Assembly (NCBI GenBank): GCA_020632635.1
Contig: JACKFE010000002.1
Location: forward strand, 186,001-250,000
Direction: 5' to 3'
Length of the DNA: 64,000 nucleotides
Origin: Nitrospiraceae bacterium
Lineage (GTDB): Bacteria; Nitrospirota; Nitrospiria; Nitrospirales; UBA8639
Shown: one piece after another, positions 62,829-64,000 of the stretch
Position numbering within the stretch: position 1 is the first letter of the stretch
Layout of the letters: each line of letters begins with the position of its first letter
Notes under the pieces: model-generated
Told to the model about the DNA's origin: nothing
The model's input: the letters and a program-made list of their open reading frames with translations, nothing else
Databases searched by the model: none
Program-made: the position numbers and the translations under genes

Positions 62829-64000
62829 TTACTCGGCCGTAGCCGGGGGATTCGTAAACACTCTCACCGAGAGGGAACCTCTATCCTTACCCGGATCGAT
62901 TTCCGCCAACCAAGATTTTAGTGCCCCGACTTTGGATTTTTCGATAAATCCCATCAAAAAGCGGATCAGGAGAATTACAGTGGAAACAACCGTCCATGCC
63001 GCAACAATTTCTAGGCCGCTGTCCGGACGTCCAAGAAGCAAGCTCACTGACAAAATAATAAGACTGGGATTTCTTCGTGCCGTTACTAATCGAAAATACG
63101 AATCAAACGGCCGCCAAAGGAAAATCCCAAATCCAGTGATCGCCAAGTGCCAAAAACCTTCCACCAATCTTCCGACAATATACCCCACAAAAATAACCGT
63201 AATGACTGTTTCGAGGGAAACCCCTAACCAGTCCGGGGTAAAATTAGCGACCCCCATCCCCCAGGCTAAATACCACAGCGGTGGATGGATTAAATCAATA
63301 CCATGATCAAATATATTTCCCCACCAACTGGAGGTAATGGTCACCCGGGCTAATTTCCCATCCACCGTATCGAGGAACGTCATGATCCAGCCGAGGAAAA
63401 GCCCCAACCATAAATGCCCCGCAAAAAAAAGAACCCCTGCGGCAACTGCCATGATCAAGCTGAGTGCGGTGACATGATTGGGCCGAATCCCATGATTGGC
63501 GCAAAAGTGTGTGACCCACTTCGCAGGAACTGGCCAGAGAAATTTGGTAACCAAGTCGGTCACCCCTTTGTAGGAACCTGAAAAAAGAAGTTCTTCTAAT
63601 TTCCCTTGATTGTCTGAACGAATAGGCAAAACATACGGCGCATTGGACTTTTTTAGTCTCTTAGAAAATCCACTGGACAGGTCTTCTAAACCCATCATGC
63701 GACATTCTTCAGGCAACAGGGATGCTTGCTCGTGGGTAAGGGCATCCAACACAACAGGAGCCAAGGAAGTGTGAACATGGGCTGCCACCGGAATACTCTG
63801 ATTGTTACGCGTCACCCGAAAAATCACATTCTGCTCATTGCCCAACACTTGCAGGATCCGCTCATCAAACAAATAGTCGCCGCGCACAAGCAAAATAGAA
63901 CCCGTGGAGGGCAGAGCCTGAATATCCTGAAGAAAATATTCAAATCCCAACCCCTTCAGCACTCGCCTCAAACGATCCTCGGATGATAAATTCCATAATC
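62829..64000 (-). CDS. CDP-alcohol phosphatidyltransferase with N-terminal extension, 5' end outside window
   Basis: At least 390 codons are seen. The frame stays open to the window edge (LWNLSSEDRLRRVLKGLG is in frame before a TTG at 63971), so the true start is probably beyond 64000. The N-terminal half has RGDYLFDERIL, as in nucleotidyltransferase-like domains fused to such enzymes. The signature DTVDGKLARVTITSSWWGNI followed by FDHGID (D-x2-DG-x2-AR-x8-G-x3-D-x3-D) lies in the first helices of the membrane domain. It would condense CDP-activated lipid or alcohol with a polyol. Product unknown. Confidence 0.88.
   Translation of the reverse strand, partial: LWNLSSEDRLRRVLKGLGFEYFLQDIQALPSTGSILLVRGDYLFDERILQVLGNEQNVIFRVTRNNQSIPVAAHVHTSLAPVVLDALTHEQASLLPEECRMMGLEDLSSGFSKRLKKSNAPYVLPIRSDNQGKLEELLFSGSYKGVTDLVTKFLWPVPAKWVTHFCANHGIRPNHVTALSLIMAVAAGVLFFAGHLWLGLFLGWIMTFLDTVDGKLARVTITSSWWGNIFDHGIDLIHPPLWYLAWGMGVANFTPDWLGVSLETVITVIFVGYIVGRLVEGFWHLAITGFGIFLWRPFDSYFRLVTARRNPSLIILSVSLLLGRPDSGLEIVAAWTVVSTVILLIRFLMGFIEKSKVGALKSWLAEIDPGKDRGSLSVRVFTNPPATAE

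Noticed and set aside
1..64000. CRISPR arrays, transposases, phage genes, tRNA and rRNA genes
   Set aside because: I looked for direct-repeat arrays, transposase frames and tRNA-like T-loops on both strands and saw none; a tRNAscan and repeat search would be the decisive check.

Overview
The window reads as a chromosomal segment of a nitrite-oxidizing bacterium of the genus Nitrospira or a close relative. This is inferred from gene content: an nxrC-type gamma subunit with its TorD-like chaperone, two long cytochrome bd-like oxidases with attached c-type cytochromes, a MobA for the molybdopterin cofactor, and many copper proteins. Gene density is high, codon use looks uniform by eye, and I saw no insertion sequence, phage, CRISPR array, tRNA or rRNA. 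Nearly all genes lie on the minus strand, so operons are read from high to low coordinates.

Region by region: (1) 1-3994, an nxrC operon: zincin-like metalloprotein, Tat-type four-cluster ferredoxin, TorD/NarJ chaperone and nxrC (cut by the window edge). (2) 4101-5433, a seven-bladed WD40 protein on the plus strand. (3) 5474-10131, a sigma-54 response regulator with an unusual four-cysteine linker and its 1066-residue sensor kinase. (4) 10221-17901, a housekeeping run: mobA, a GT9 glycosyltransferase, argS (with an acidic insert), tgt, yajC, secD, secF. (5) 18023-24662, a respiratory operon: two tiny single-span membrane proteins missed by ORF length cut-offs, a bd-like oxidase subunit, two membrane-anchored c-type cytochromes, and a dicytochrome fused to an NxrC-like domain. 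A third tiny membrane protein (24797-24901) diverges from it. (6) 24898-33213, a second bd-like oxidase operon carrying an O-methyltransferase, a DUF420 membrane protein, a PCP_red zinc-ribbon protein, DUF3047, and two FGE-fold proteins lacking the catalytic cysteines. (7) 33354-45643, a copper and periplasmic protein region: three related cupredoxin/carboxypeptidase-regulatory-like proteins, a LolA-like protein, a HEAT protein, a secreted thioredoxin-fold protein and a 1697-residue triplicated multicopper oxidase with an embedded LysM domain. (8) 45926-50546, small metabolic genes: D-amino-acid transaminase, I42-like inhibitor, Rieske ferredoxin, DUF192, an exported protein, a cupredoxin and an MBL hydrolase. 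(9) 50843-59350, a coiled-coil lipoprotein, an MNIO/DUF692-like enzyme, gltD and gltB. (10) 59671-64000, a long-chain polyprenyl diphosphate synthase that looks leaderless, then a phospholipid operon: CDP-alcohol phosphatidyltransferase (cut by the edge), a diacylglycerol-kinase-type lipid kinase and a Tam41-like nucleotidyltransferase.

How the parts fit (inference): nitrite oxidation needs a Mo-bisMGD enzyme, so MobA, TorD and the ferredoxin/metalloprotein pair would support maturation of NXR. Electrons would pass through heme b and c proteins to the bd-like oxidases. The multicopper oxidase and cupredoxins form a separate periplasmic copper system of unknown substrate. SecDF-YajC serves the heavy export load. 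No activity is shown by sequence alone.
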